46,631 nucleotides of DNA. It comes from Actinomycetes bacterium (GTDB lineage Bacteria > Actinomycetota > Acidimicrobiia > Acidimicrobiales > Bog-793). The position numbers were made by a program, and so were the translations under genes. Below are positions 1 through 7,585 of the stretch, in pieces. The stretch spans positions 1 through 46,631 of the forward strand of contig JAJZZB010000010.1 of assembly GCA_021797795.1 (NCBI GenBank). The letters are read 5' to 3'. Position 1 is the first letter of the stretch. Each line of letters begins with the position of its first letter. The notes beneath the pieces are model-generated. The model ran no database searches, was not told the origin of the DNA, and was given only the letters and a program-made list of their open reading frames with translations.

Positions 1-1433
1 GCTCGTAGTAGCGATGAAGGCCCTGTAATGGGGCCCGAGCCAAGGGGCCGGGCAGTCCAAGGTCACCCGACGGCCAACCCTTCGGGGGAGGAGCCGGGGG
101 AGGGACCGAAGCGCAAGGTGAAGTCCTTTGAGATTCGAAGGCGCCTCGTCTACGAGGCGTGGCAACGGGTCCAAGCGAACGGCGGTGCGCCGGGAGTGGA
201 CGCCGTGAGCATCGAACGGTTCGCAGCCGAGGAGGCCGACAACCTCTACAAGCTGTGGAACCGGATGTCGTCGGGGAGCTATTTCCCCGGACCGGTGCGA
301 GCGGTGGAGATACCGAAGGATCATGGGAAAGGGGTCCGGGTGCTCGGGGTGCCCAACACGGCAGACCGAGTGGCCCAGACCGCAGCAGCGATGCTGCTGG
401 AAGAGGAGCTGGAGCCGATCTTCCACCCCGACAGCTATGGCTACCGTCCTGGGCGCAGCGCCCATGATGCTCTCGCCAAGACTCGTCAGCGTTGTTGGAC
501 GAAGGACTGGGTGCTCGATCTCGACGTCCGGGCCTTCTTCGACAGCGTTCCCCACGATCTGTTGTTGAAAGCGGTCGCTCACCACACCGACGAGGCCTGG
601 GTCCTGCTCTACATCGAACGGTGGCTGAAAGCCCCCATGCAGATGCCAGACGGGACCCTCGTGGCACGGGAGAAGGGAACCCCCCAGGGCTCTCCGATCT
701 CGCCGCTGCTCGCCAACCTCTTCATGCACTATGCGTTCGATCGCTGGATGGACCGGGAGTACCCCGGTTCGCCCTTCGAGCGCTATGCGGATGACGTCGT
801 TGTCCACTGCGACACCGAGGCAAAGGCGCTCGCTCTGCGAGCCGCACTTGCCGAGCGGCTCGGGTCTTTGGGCCTCGAGCTGCACCCCGACAAGACGAAG
901 ATCGTGTACTGCAAAGACGCGAAGCGCCGGGGAAGCTCCGAGCACACGTGCTTCGACTTCCTCGGCTACACCTTTCGGGCTCGCCTGGCCAAGGGTCGGT
1001 ATGGGTTCTTCGTGAGCTTCCTGCCGGCCATCAGCGCCGTGGCAAGAAAGGCGAAGGGCCGCCAGATCAGAGCCTGGCACCTCAACCGCCGCAGTGGAAC
1101 GGACCTATCCGGCCTCGCCCAGGAGATCAATCCCCAGGTGCGAGGTTGGATCAACTACTACGGAGCCTTCTACCGCTCCGAGTTGTACGCCATCGCGGCG
1201 CGCATCGACGAACACCTCGTCCGATGGGCAATGCAGAAGTTCAAACGACTCCGAGGACGTCCCAATCGGGCATGGCGCTGGCTGGACGCAGCACGGCTGC
1301 GACAGCCGACGCTCTTTGCCCATTGGCATCTCCTCGCCTCACCGAAACGCCGGACTGTGGGAGCCGTATGACGGGAGACCGTCACGTACGGTTCTGCGAG
1401 AGCGGGAGGGGGAGGTTCCCTCCCGCTACTCAC
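1..1433 (+). mobile_element. Group II intron, 5' end outside the window
   Basis: The window opens inside a group II intron. The maturase ORF fills most of it. Directly after the ORF, bases 1361-1394 fold as a domain V hairpin: GAGCCGTA pairs with TACGGTTC around a GACGG-GAGA-CCGTC tip. A domain VI stem follows (GCGGGAGGG at 1402-1410 with CCCTCCCGC at 1418-1426), then CTACTCAC, which offers the bulged branch-point A and an AY 3' end near 1433. The GTGYG 5' boundary and most of domain I lie upstream of base 1. The exact 3' boundary is inferred from the fold and could be off by a few bases. Confidence 0.85.
28..1371 (+). CDS. ltrA: Group II intron reverse transcriptase/maturase
   Basis: Intron-encoded protein that helps the intron RNA splice and copies it into DNA at new sites. 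An N-terminal RT0-like block (GGAPGVDAVSIERF) starts near residue 51. The GTPQGSPISPLLANLF block is near residue 217, the catalytic YADD box near residue 253, and a maturase domain X (RGWINYYGAFYR) near residue 372. No HNH endonuclease domain follows, as in endonuclease-lacking classes. The first 30 residues look non-conserved, and a GTG at 118 giving a start at VKSFEIRRRL fits the family better. The stop codon overlaps domain V of the intron RNA. The frame is intact, so the protein may be functional. Confidence 0.93.
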   Translation: MGPEPRGRAVQGHPTANPSGEEPGEGPKRKVKSFEIRRRLVYEAWQRVQANGGAPGVDAVSIERFAAEEADNLYKLWNRMSSGSYFPGPVRAVEIPKDHGKGVRVLGVPNTADRVAQTAAAMLLEEELEPIFHPDSYGYRPGRSAHDALAKTRQRCWTKDWVLDLDVRAFFDSVPHDLLLKAVAHHTDEAWVLLYIERWLKAPMQMPDGTLVAREKGTPQGSPISPLLANLFMHYAFDRWMDREYPGSPFERYADDVVVHCDTEAKALALRAALAERLGSLGLELHPDKTKIVYCKDAKRRGSSEHTCFDFLGYTFRARLAKGRYGFFVSFLPAISAVARKAKGRQIRAWHLNRRSGTDLSGLAQEINPQVRGWINYYGAFYRSELYAIAARIDEHLVRWAMQKFKRLRGRPNRAWRWLDAARLRQPTLFAHWHLLASPKRRTVGAV

Positions 1434-1466
1434 CAGGTTCCACGGGACCAGGTGTGGGCGCCACCG

Positions 1467-1487
1467 CCACCGGTGGTACCATATAAT
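1467..1487 (+). promoter_or_regulatory. Operator and leaderless promoter of the RHH-PIN module
   Basis: A perfect 10-base palindrome CCACCGGTGG (1467-1476) touches a TACCAT -10 hexamer (1477-1482) that ends 6 bases before the ATG at 1489. This fits leaderless transcription with RHH antitoxin autorepression at the palindrome. A consensus TATAAT at 1482-1487 also exists but would start transcription past the ATG, so TACCAT is preferred. Confidence 0.5.
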
Positions 1488-1488
1488 C

Positions 1489-1704
1489 ATGGAGAAGACG
1501 ACGCTGTATCTGCCGGAGGACCTGAAGGTGGCGGTCAAGCGGGTTGCTGCAGAGCGCGGGGTGTCCGAGGCAGAGATCATCCGCGAGTCGATTCGTGTGT
1601 CGGTCGGTGGTGTTCGTCCGCGGCCACGTGGCGCCCTGTACTCGAGCGGGAAGCCGATCGCCCGCCAGGCCGAGGAGCTGCTTGCCGGCTTCGGGGAGCG
1701 CTGA
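1489..1704 (+). CDS. Ribbon-helix-helix antitoxin (CopG/VapB type)
   Basis: A 71-residue protein. The N-terminal strand MEKTTLYLPEDLKVAV, then two helices (KRVAAERGVSEAEIIRESIR), are the ribbon-helix-helix DNA-binding fold. The C-terminal tail (RQAEELLAGFGER) is where such antitoxins usually bind the toxin. The PIN-domain toxin follows 2 bases after the stop, so the pair forms a type II toxin-antitoxin operon. The antitoxin should neutralise the toxin and repress the operon through the palindrome just upstream. The group II intron ends about 55 bases before this gene, so its insertion left the promoter intact. Confidence 0.85.
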   Translation: MEKTTLYLPEDLKVAVKRVAAERGVSEAEIIRESIRVSVGGVRPRPRGALYSSGKPIARQAEELLAGFGER

Positions 1705-1706
1705 AG

Positions 1707-2129
1707 GTGCCTCCGGTCATCGTGGACACCAGCGCCCTGCTGGCGTTCTTCGATGCCTCCGAGCCCGACCACGACGCGGTGTCAGCGGTGCTTGCCGCGG
1801 CCGATGCCCTAGTCGTCTCTCCGTACGTGGTGGCCGAGCTCGACTACCTGGTGGCCACCCGACACGGCGTGGACGACGAGCTGGCCGTGCTCGACGAGCT
1901 GGCCGGCGGAGCGTGGGACCTGGCGGCGTTCGACGAAGGGGGGCTTCGCCGCTCCCGGGTGGTGATCGCCAGCTATCGGGACCAGGAGATCGGAGTCGCG
2001 GATGCATCGATCGTGGTCCTGGCTGAGCGGTACCGGACGCGCGCGATCGCCAGCCTTGACCGCCGACACTTCGACGTCCTGCGGCCCCTCGACGGCGACT
2101 ACTTCGACGTGCTGCCGCGGCTGGGTTGA
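1707..2129 (+). CDS. PIN-domain ribonuclease toxin (VapC type)
   Basis: A 140-residue PIN-domain protein, expected to be a metal-dependent RNase held inactive by the upstream antitoxin. Acidic residues expected of the active site are visible: VDTSALLAFFD at the N terminus, VVAELDYLV in the middle, and IGVADASIVVLAE near residue 100. The GTG at 1707 lies 2 bases after the antitoxin stop with GGGGAG upstream as a ribosome site. The longer ORF-track start (948) runs back through the intron in the wrong frame and is not credible. The length is normal for VapC proteins. Confidence 0.85.
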   Translation: MPPVIVDTSALLAFFDASEPDHDAVSAVLAAADALVVSPYVVAELDYLVATRHGVDDELAVLDELAGGAWDLAAFDEGGLRRSRVVIASYRDQEIGVADASIVVLAERYRTRAIASLDRRHFDVLRPLDGDYFDVLPRLG

Positions 2130-2158
2130 CCGGGTTGCGGACACCGCCCAGTGCGACC

Positions 2159-2296
2159 GAGTTTCTCGAACATCGGCGACCATGGTCGTGCGCTACGTGG
2201 CGCGGCGCCCAGGTGGCTGCATAGGGCAGGGCGCTGACCAGCGGCTTTGTCGGGTCTGAGGCCCGAAGGTGCTTGTTGGTCCTGAAGCCCCGCCAC
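2159..2296. repeat. Degenerate direct repeat, copy A
   Basis: Begins GAGTTTCTCG, then 47 bases later CGCCCAGGTGGCTGCATAGG, and ends GGTCCTGAAGCCCCGCCAC. The same blocks occur in the same order and almost the same spacing at 6631-6771. Both copies start soon after a PIN toxin gene. Translations of the opposite strand of both copies read LVAG(V/L)QDQ, which shows relatedness rather than coding. Confidence 0.7.
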
Positions 2297-2514
2297 TAGT
2301 CCTCTTGGTTCCTCGCGCTCTCGTTCAAGTGCGCGACGCTGTGACACGCACTTTCACGTCGGCCTCCGCGTCGAAGATACGAGTTTCTCGGGTGGATCTC
2401 TCGGGGCCTGCTCACCGCTGCGTACGCATACTGGTGCAGGGTGTGCGCGGCGAGATGAGGCCGGTGAGCTGCGGGTTCGAGCTGGCGCCGTTGGAGGTCG
2501 CCCGGTCACGGCGC

Positions 2515-2551
2515 CACTACATACGCATGCATAGGGCATGCGTATGTAGTG
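2515..2551. repeat. Perfect 16-bp hairpin with 5-base loop
   Basis: CACTACATACGCATGC at 2515-2530 is the exact reverse complement of GCATGCGTATGTAGTG at 2536-2551, with loop ATAGG. It is AT-richer than its surroundings and no T-run follows on either strand, so it is not a classic intrinsic terminator. It could be an operator, a recombination site or a transposon remnant. Confidence 0.9.
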
Positions 2552-3185
2552 CACTACTCAAAGTCATCGGCGCCACCCAGCACCGGGCCTGGGGCGGCTA
2601 ACTTGGATGGGGCCAGGGCGACTGACAGGGAGGCGTCCTCGCAGATCGCTGGGTCGTCCCAGTCGGTCGACGTCGAGGACCGAGGCGCACCCCGACCCAG
2701 CCGTGGCCTCCTTGCATGCGGTAGACGGCAGCCCCTCGGAGTTCCCAGCCATGGGTGCCTCTTACCGCTCCGGGCGGCGTAGCGGACTGGAGGTGCCGGT
2801 GGTCGTAGTGCTCGTCGCTGCACCAGGCAAGGAACTGCTTGCCGACAAGGCAAGCGGGTGCGCCGTGGCTCAGCTTCTCGGTCACCTCCCCAGTGCCGCG
2901 CAGATCACCAACAGTCCGCGGTCCTTCGATCTCGGCGCTGGCATGTGCGAGCGATGGGCCGGCGCGCCGGCTGCACCCATCGTCGTTGGTGCGAGCCGTC
3001 CCGCTCCGAATCGGCGACTCTCGGGACGTGTCCGTATAGGGCACCCTTGCGAGAATCCAAACCGGGCGGCCCTTACGGGACACCGTCTGGGCATCACCCT
3101 CACTGGACCAGGGGCGTTCCCGAAGGGGGTTCGCTGTACGGAAGGTGGTGCAACCACTCCGTCGACCGCTCGCCAGCGATAGGGC

Positions 3186-4028
3186 ATGCTTTCCGACATG
3201 ACACGGCTCGGCGGTCGGATAGCTCTGGTGACGGGAGCGAGTAGGGGTGCAGGCCGGGGGATAGCGACGGCCCTCGGTGCCGAAGGAGCCACCGTGTACG
3301 TGACCGCGCGCAGCAGCCGCGACAAGCCGGCAGTGGCGGAGTTCCCTCACTCGGTGGAGGAGACCGCGGAGGAGGTTGTCGCTGCAGGAGGCGTGGGGGT
3401 CGCGGTGGCGTGCGATCACACCGACGACCACGACGTTCGCTCCTTGTTCGAGCGCATCCGGGCCGACCACGGCCGCCTCGACGTGCTGGTGGCCAATGCC
3501 TGGGGCGGCTACCTTCCCTATCGGGAGCACAATGAGTGGTTCCAGCGGCCGTTCTGGGAGCAGTCGATGGAACGCTGGGACGGCATGTTCACCGCTGGGC
3601 TGCGCTCCCACCTCGCTACCTGCCTCTACGGCCTGCCGCTTCTGCGCGAAACCGGCTACGGGCTCGTCGTGCTGACGACGTTCACCCGGGGTAGGCGTTA
3701 CCTGGGCAATGTCTTCTACGACGTCGCCAAGAACGCGGTATGCCGGCTGGTGACCGGCTTGGCCGAGGAGACCAAGGACACCGACCTTGCCATCGTGGGC
3801 GTCTCGCCCGGCTGGATGGCGGTGGAGCGGATGACCGGGCTGTCCGAGCGCCAGCGGGCCGAGATGGAGTCCGTGGCCTACATCGGTCGCGCCGTGGTGG
3901 AGTTGGCCTGCGACCCGGCGGTGTCCCGGCGCTCGGGTCAGACGCTCGCCGTAGGCGATCTGGCCCGCATCTATGGCTTCACCGACGTCGACGGGCGTCA
4001 GCCGACTCCTTACGTGATCGAGCCCTGA
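3186..4028 (+). CDS. Short-chain dehydrogenase/reductase
   Basis: A 280-residue classical-type SDR predicted to oxidise or reduce a hydroxyl/keto group with NAD(P). The cofactor loop TGASRGAGRGIA is near residue 17. NAWGG, the counterpart of the NAG motif, lies near residue 102, and YDVAK near residue 178 supplies the catalytic Tyr and Lys. The segment LTTFTRG sits where the catalytic Ser is usual but shows Thr instead. A second ATG at 3198 (MTRLGGRIALVTG) matches the usual family N terminus better than the first. The gene stands alone between eroded DNA and a regulator fragment read on the other strand. Substrate unknown. Confidence 0.88.
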   Translation: MLSDMTRLGGRIALVTGASRGAGRGIATALGAEGATVYVTARSSRDKPAVAEFPHSVEETAEEVVAAGGVGVAVACDHTDDHDVRSLFERIRADHGRLDVLVANAWGGYLPYREHNEWFQRPFWEQSMERWDGMFTAGLRSHLATCLYGLPLLRETGYGLVVLTTFTRGRRYLGNVFYDVAKNAVCRLVTGLAEETKDTDLAIVGVSPGWMAVERMTGLSERQRAEMESVAYIGRAVVELACDPAVSRRSGQTLAVGDLARIYGFTDVDGRQPTPYVIEP

Positions 4029-4086
4029 TAGGTGTCGTCATCTCTGCGACCGGCTCCGCAGGGGGATCCCTCAGCGGACGCGGTCG

Positions 4087-4644
4087 TCAGCTCGCGCGGG
4101 CCAACCTTGCCGGCTGGCGGGATGCCGAACCCGCGAGCGCGGCGAGCTTCTTGTGATCGGCGGGGCGCGCCGGTGCATGGACCGACAGGTGAAGCGACGG
4201 ATGTGAGCACACTCGTAGCTCGATGACCTCCAAGTTGACGACACCCGCGCCGGGAACGCGGGTCTTGAGGTTTCCGGTCATCGACTGGCGCACCTCGTAG
4301 GTCGTCCACCACGAGCGGAACTCGCTGCTGCGAGCTTCAAGGTCGGCGATCATCTCGGCGAACCGGTCGTCGCCGGCATGTTGGCCATAGGCAGCCCGGA
4401 ACTCGGCGAGGAGAGCGTGGCTGCGCTCTTCCCAGTTGGCCCACATCGCCCGGCGCGCTGGTTCGCAGAAGGCCATCCACATGACGTTGCACCGACCCGG
4501 TGGAAGGGTCTCGGGATGCCAGATCGCCGCGAAGGTCTCGTTCCAGGCGACCAGGTCGAACCTCGGATCGAAGACGCAAGCCGGCGCCGGCAGAACCACG
4601 TCGAGAAGGTGGCGAAGCTCACCTGTGGGTGCCGAGAATCCCAT
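4087..4644 (-). pseudogene. MmyB-like regulator, HTH half lost, fused to an IS end
   Basis: The body matches the C-terminal ligand-binding half of MmyB-type XRE regulators: LRHLLDVVLPAPACVFDPRF, then DLVAWNETFAAIW, an RCNVMWMAF segment and a tail ending in a conserved-looking LSVHAPA block. The N-terminal helix-turn-helix of about 100 residues is absent. The first seven codons (MGFSAPT) are not regulator sequence: they are the terminal inverted repeat of the adjacent IS read outward. The IS therefore cut the gene and by chance supplied an ATG. Without a DNA-binding domain it cannot act as the parent did. No HTH remnant was found on the far side of the IS. Confidence 0.75.
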
Positions 4645-5808
4645 CCATCCAGCTCAGGCGACCATCCGGTACTCGTGGATGAGGCCGCCCAGGCGGTCGG
4701 TTCTTCGAACCCTGGCAGGGTCGATGTCGTCGATCGGCGCCGGAGTCGCATCGAGTGTGGACGGCGCACGCTGGTCGAGCGATCGGTGCGGGCGGTGGGC
4801 GTTGTAGTGCTCGACGTACTCGGCGAGCACTGCCTCGAGATGGCGGCGCCCGAGGATGAGCACCTTGTCGAGGCACTCGCGCCGCAAGGTGCCGATCACG
4901 CGCTCGCAGATGGCGTTCGCCCGGGGTGCCCGGACAGGGGTCCTGATGACCCTGACGCCGTCGGCAGCGAAGACGGCGTCGAAGGAGCTGGTGAACTTGG
5001 TGTCGCGATCGCGGATGAGGAACTTGACCGCGTTCACGTGGTCGGCGAGCTCCATCGATAGGTTGCGGGCCCGCTGAGTCACCCAAGCGGCGACTGGCTT
5101 GGCGGTCACGCCGAGTATTCGTACTCGTCGCGTGTCGTGGTGGATGAAGGCGAGCACGTAGAGCCGGCGGAGGAGAACCGTGTCGACGTGGAAGAAGTCA
5201 CACGCCATCAATCCCTTCGCCTGCGTGGAGAGGAACCCTGCCCAGGTCGGTCCTGACCTGCGTGGCGACGGCTCGATGCCATGACGCTTCAAGATCGCCC
5301 AGACGCTCGAGGGTGCGATGGTGATGCCCATGGTCGCCATCTCGCCGTGGACGCGCCGGTAGCCCCAGCCGGGGTTCTCCTCTGCCAACCGGATGACCAG
5401 CGCAGTGGTTCCCTTCGCGATGCCCGGCCGACCGGGTCGGCTCGGCGGGTAGGTCCAGTGCTTCGTGACGAGGTCCCGGTGCCATCTCAGCAGCGTTGCT
5501 GGCTGGACGAAGAAGTGACCGAGCCGTCGGCGGGGGAGCAGTCGCGCGAGCCCCGCCAACACCGCCCGGTTCGCAGGCTCCAGCATCGGCCGATGAATCT
5601 GGCGGCGGAGCACCGCGACTTCGTGTCGGAGCATGACGACCTCGACGGCGAGTTCAACGTTGCCGCGGCAGATGAGACGGATTAGCTGAAGGACGCGGCA
5701 GAACGCTCGGTAGAGGAATGAGGGGATCACCGCCGGATGCTGGCTGTAGGAGCTCGCCGACGTCAAAGTCCAGGTCGAAGGCCGAGGATGACGTTCTCGG
5801 CACCGACA
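4624..5808 (-). mobile_element. IS3-like insertion sequence with readable ends
   Basis: The left end reads TGTGGGTGCCGAGAA (4624-4638). The right end, read from the other strand, is TGTCGGTGCCGAGAA (5808-5794). That is 14 of 15 matches, both starting TG as in IS3-family ends. The element is 1185 bases long and contains one DDE integrase gene. The flanks (ACC on the left, CCG on the right) show no target-site duplication, which suggests a later rearrangement or adjacent deletion. The left end lies inside the MmyB-type gene. Confidence 0.8.
4654..5730 (-). CDS. IS3-like DDE transposase (integrase core)
   Basis: A 358-residue transposase in a single frame. The N terminus has a coiled, basic segment (LAVEVVMLRHEVAVLRRQI) followed by a helix-turn-helix-like region (ATLLRWHRDLV). 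The rve integrase core shows its first Asp in MACDFFHVDTV, a second in LIRDRDTKF, and the Glu in NAICERVIGTLRREC. The C-terminal block VEHYNAHRPHRSLDQRAP is typical of the family. The GTG at 5730 (VIPSFLYRAF) is taken as the start because the 35 upstream residues of the ORF-track version are arginine-rich and unlike the family. All catalytic residues are present, so it may be active. Confidence 0.88.
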   Translation of the reverse strand: MIPSFLYRAFCRVLQLIRLICRGNVELAVEVVMLRHEVAVLRRQIHRPMLEPANRAVLAGLARLLPRRRLGHFFVQPATLLRWHRDLVTKHWTYPPSRPGRPGIAKGTTALVIRLAEENPGWGYRRVHGEMATMGITIAPSSVWAILKRHGIEPSPRRSGPTWAGFLSTQAKGLMACDFFHVDTVLLRRLYVLAFIHHDTRRVRILGVTAKPVAAWVTQRARNLSMELADHVNAVKFLIRDRDTKFTSSFDAVFAADGVRVIRTPVRAPRANAICERVIGTLRRECLDKVLILGRRHLEAVLAEYVEHYNAHRPHRSLDQRAPSTLDATPAPIDDIDPARVRRTDRLGGLIHEYRMVA

Positions 5809-5879
5809 CCGGCGGACCGGACGCCGGCGTCTCAAGGTGGGTTCGACTACGAGCCCCTTGCGCCCTTTACGGAGACTAG

Positions 5880-5899
5880 GGTAGCAGTTCTGCTACCAT
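5880..5899 (+). promoter_or_regulatory. Operator and leaderless promoter of the Phd-PIN module
   Basis: GGTAGCAG-TT-CTGCTACC (5880-5897) is a perfect inverted repeat. TACCAT (5894-5899) overlaps its right arm and lies 7 bases before the GTG start at 5907, as expected of a -10 box for a leaderless message. Antitoxin binding to the dyad would block the promoter. Confidence 0.55.
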
Positions 5900-5906
5900 A
5901 GTCGGC

Positions 5907-6152
5907 GTGAGTGATATCGCACAGAAAGAGCTACGGAACAACGTCGGTGAGGTGCTCCGTCGGGCCGAGGCCGGCGAGACCATCACCGTGACCGTCGCCG
6001 GTCGTCCCGTGGCCGAGCTCGGTCCGGTGCACCGCCGCCGCTGGGTTCGCGGTGCTGCACTCGCTGGTATGTGGCGTGCAGGGGCGCCACGAGGGCTGGA
6101 TGTCGACCTCGAGCGACTGCCGGCCGGCGTCGTGGACCCCTTCGCTTCGTGA
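5907..6152 (+). CDS. Phd/YefM-family antitoxin
   Basis: An 81-residue antitoxin. The N-terminal half (SDIAQKELRNNVGEVLRRAE, then GETITVTVAGRPVAELGPV) is the Phd/YefM DNA-binding fold. The C-terminal half, rich in Arg and ending LERLPAGVVDPFAS, should be the flexible toxin-binding tail. The start is a GTG placed just after a palindromic operator. The stop overlaps the toxin start by 4 bases (GTGA), so the two are translationally coupled. Predicted to bind and silence the PIN toxin and to repress the operon. Confidence 0.85.
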   Translation: MSDIAQKELRNNVGEVLRRAEAGETITVTVAGRPVAELGPVHRRRWVRGAALAGMWRAGAPRGLDVDLERLPAGVVDPFAS

Positions 6153-6538
6153 GGGCTCTGCTCGACACGTCGGTGCTGATCGGGGAGCTGCCCCCGCCTG
6201 ACGACGTCGAGGCCGCCATCAGCGTCGTGTCGATCACCGAGCTGCACTTCGGTGTCCTCGTCGCTGACGACGATGACGAGCGAGCGCGCCGCGTCGCTCG
6301 GCTATCAGCGATCGAGGCGACGTTCGACCCCCTGCCCGTGAGTGTCGACGTCGCCCGTGTCTGGGGTCAGCTCGCCGCCGCGGTGGCCCGTCGTGGTGGC
6401 AACCCGAGACGGCGCCAGATCGACCTCGCCATTGCGGCCACCGCCCACGTGGAAGGAGTGCCCCTCCTCACCGAGAACGTTGGCGACTTCCAGATCATCC
6501 ATGACCTCGTCGACGCTCGGCGACTCTCCGACCGCTAG
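6149..6538 (+). CDS. PIN-domain ribonuclease toxin
   Basis: A 129-residue PIN protein with acidic residues in the expected places: LLDTSVLIGE at the N terminus, VSITELHFGVL near residue 40, RRRQIDLAIAATA near residue 90, and LTENVGDF near the end. It starts at a GTG overlapping the antitoxin stop; the ORF-track start at 6071 lies inside the antitoxin gene in another frame. Expected to cleave RNA when released from the antitoxin. It differs clearly from the first PIN toxin of this window, so the two modules are not a recent duplication of each other. Confidence 0.85.
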   Translation: MRALLDTSVLIGELPPPDDVEAAISVVSITELHFGVLVADDDDERARRVARLSAIEATFDPLPVSVDVARVWGQLAAAVARRGGNPRRRQIDLAIAATAHVEGVPLLTENVGDFQIIHDLVDARRLSDR

Positions 6539-7158
6539 CTCGCAGCGAGCTCCCGTAACGCGGAATCAGTGTCCCGATTGGGTGAGGCCCTGGGGCGGTG
6601 AACGGAAGACGAAGCCTGTGACACAACGGCGAGTTTCTCGGGTCCTTCCCTCGGTCCGGCAACATTGAGTAGGGCAACCGCCCAGGCGGCTGCATAGGGC
6701 AAGCACTGTGACCAGCGCCTTCGTCGGATCCTGAACCCGATGGTCGTGCGCTGGTCCTGAACCCCCGCCACCAACTCTGGGGCTCCCGGCATAGATGTGG
6801 GATCGATTCAGGGATCCGAGCCCCGGCGCCGTTCGTGCAGGACCTGCCCGGCGATGCCCTGGACGAGGTGGGTGGCGTGGCCGGCGAGGGCGCTCGCGCC
6901 GCCCACCGCATGGGGAGCCGGTCCGGGAGTTCCCGCTCGCAGCGGTGCAGATGAGATGCCAGGCCGGTAGGGGTCTGCTGCGCTCTCGCCAGGGTGGTCC
7001 CCGCCCGCCTCGGCCGAACGCCGTGCGGCGTGGGTTCGATCATGGGTCCTTCGGCACTGTCCACGGACCACCCGGCCGGCTCAGGCTGGGGGCTGTCAGG
7101 GGGCCGCCGGCACAGCGCCGGGCTGCCTCCGGCAGGTGAGCACGAAGGAGGTGTCGTC
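6539..7158. other. Intergenic stretch of about 620 bases
   Basis: No supported gene. It contains repeat copy B, then about 350 bases with open frames on both strands that lack recognisable domains. The last bases before 7159 carry AAGGAGG, the ribosome site of the DUF2267 gene. Part of it may be an eroded gene on the minus strand (a helical-looking HATHLVQGIAGQVLHERR stretch near 6830-6890), but I cannot identify it. Confidence 0.45.
6631..6771. repeat. Degenerate direct repeat, copy B
   Basis: Begins GAGTTTCTCG, then 48 bases later CGCCCAGGCGGCTGCATAGG, and ends GGTCCTGAACCCCCGCCAC. It pairs with copy A at 2159-2296. It is preceded by CTGTGACAC at about 6616, and CTGTGACAC also precedes the extra GAGTTTCTCGGGT at 2381. 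The repeats bracket the SDR, the MmyB fragment, the IS and the Phd-PIN pair. Confidence 0.7.
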
Positions 7159-7575
7159 GTGAGCCACGGCCTCGGCGTCATCGACCGGACGGTCGAGAAG
7201 ACCTACGAGTGGCTGGACGAGGTCGCTGAGCGGGATCTCCTGGAGGACCGCCGCCGCGCCTACCAGGTCCTGCGGGCTGTGCTGCAGGCGCTGCGCGACC
7301 GCCTCGAGCCCGACGTGGCCGCTCACCTGGCGGCCCAACTGCCGCTGCTCGTCCGCGGCCTGTTCTACGAGGGCTGGGACCCCTCCAGCACCCCGATGCG
7401 GCTGTCGCTCGCCGACTTGCTCGGGCGGGTCGAGCGCGGCGCCGCCCTGAAGGGCCCGAGCGAGGCGGAGGACGCCGTCCGGGCGGTGCTCGCCCTGCTG
7501 CGGGACGACCTCGGCCAGGGCACGGTCGACCATCTCGTGTCGGTGCTGCCGCGCGAGTTCGCCGGCCTCGTCTGA
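7159..7575 (+). CDS. DUF2267 domain protein
   Basis: A 138-residue DUF2267 protein. The fold is seen as two similar helical halves: an EWLDEVAERD-led half containing YQVLRAVLQALRDRL and AAQLPLLVRGLFYEGW, then a second half with AVRAVLALLRDDLG and VSVLPREFAGLV. The GTG at 7159 is chosen because AAGGAGG lies 7 bases upstream; the ORF-track start at 6994 adds unrelated residues. The molecular role of DUF2267 proteins is not established; in actinobacteria they often sit with stress genes. The next gene starts 10 bases after the stop, suggesting one operon of three genes with the phosphoribosyltransferase-hydrolase and the TraR protein. Confidence 0.85.
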   Translation: MSHGLGVIDRTVEKTYEWLDEVAERDLLEDRRRAYQVLRAVLQALRDRLEPDVAAHLAAQLPLLVRGLFYEGWDPSSTPMRLSLADLLGRVERGAALKGPSEAEDAVRAVLALLRDDLGQGTVDHLVSVLPREFAGLV

Positions 7576-7585
7576 GGCCACATCC

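Larger units (their letters stand above)
2130..3185. other. About 1 kb without a confident gene
   Basis: The ORF track lists open frames on both strands here, but none has a recognisable domain and their reading is arginine- and proline-rich, as in shadow frames of GC-rich DNA. The stretch holds one copy of a degenerate repeat shared with 6631-6771, an extra GAGTTTCTCGGGT at 2381, and a perfect 16-base-pair hairpin at 2515-2551. It looks like eroded mobile-element or gene debris. Confidence 0.5.

Noticed and set aside
2598-3611. 337-residue minus-strand ORF over the SDR gene and the empty region
   Set aside because: It overlaps half of a clear SDR gene. A fragment near 2710-2840 (FLAWCSDEHYDHRHLQSATP) faintly recalls IS3-family transposase C termini, but the match is too loose to call.
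7015-7045. GGTTCGATC resembling a tRNA T-arm
   Set aside because: No acceptor, D or anticodon arms can be folded around it. No tRNA gene was found in the window.
7046-7059. GGGTCCTTCGGCAC as a second DosR-like site before the DUF2267 gene
   Set aside because: It shares only 10 of 14 bases with the 39245 sequence and is not a good dyad; too weak to list as a site.
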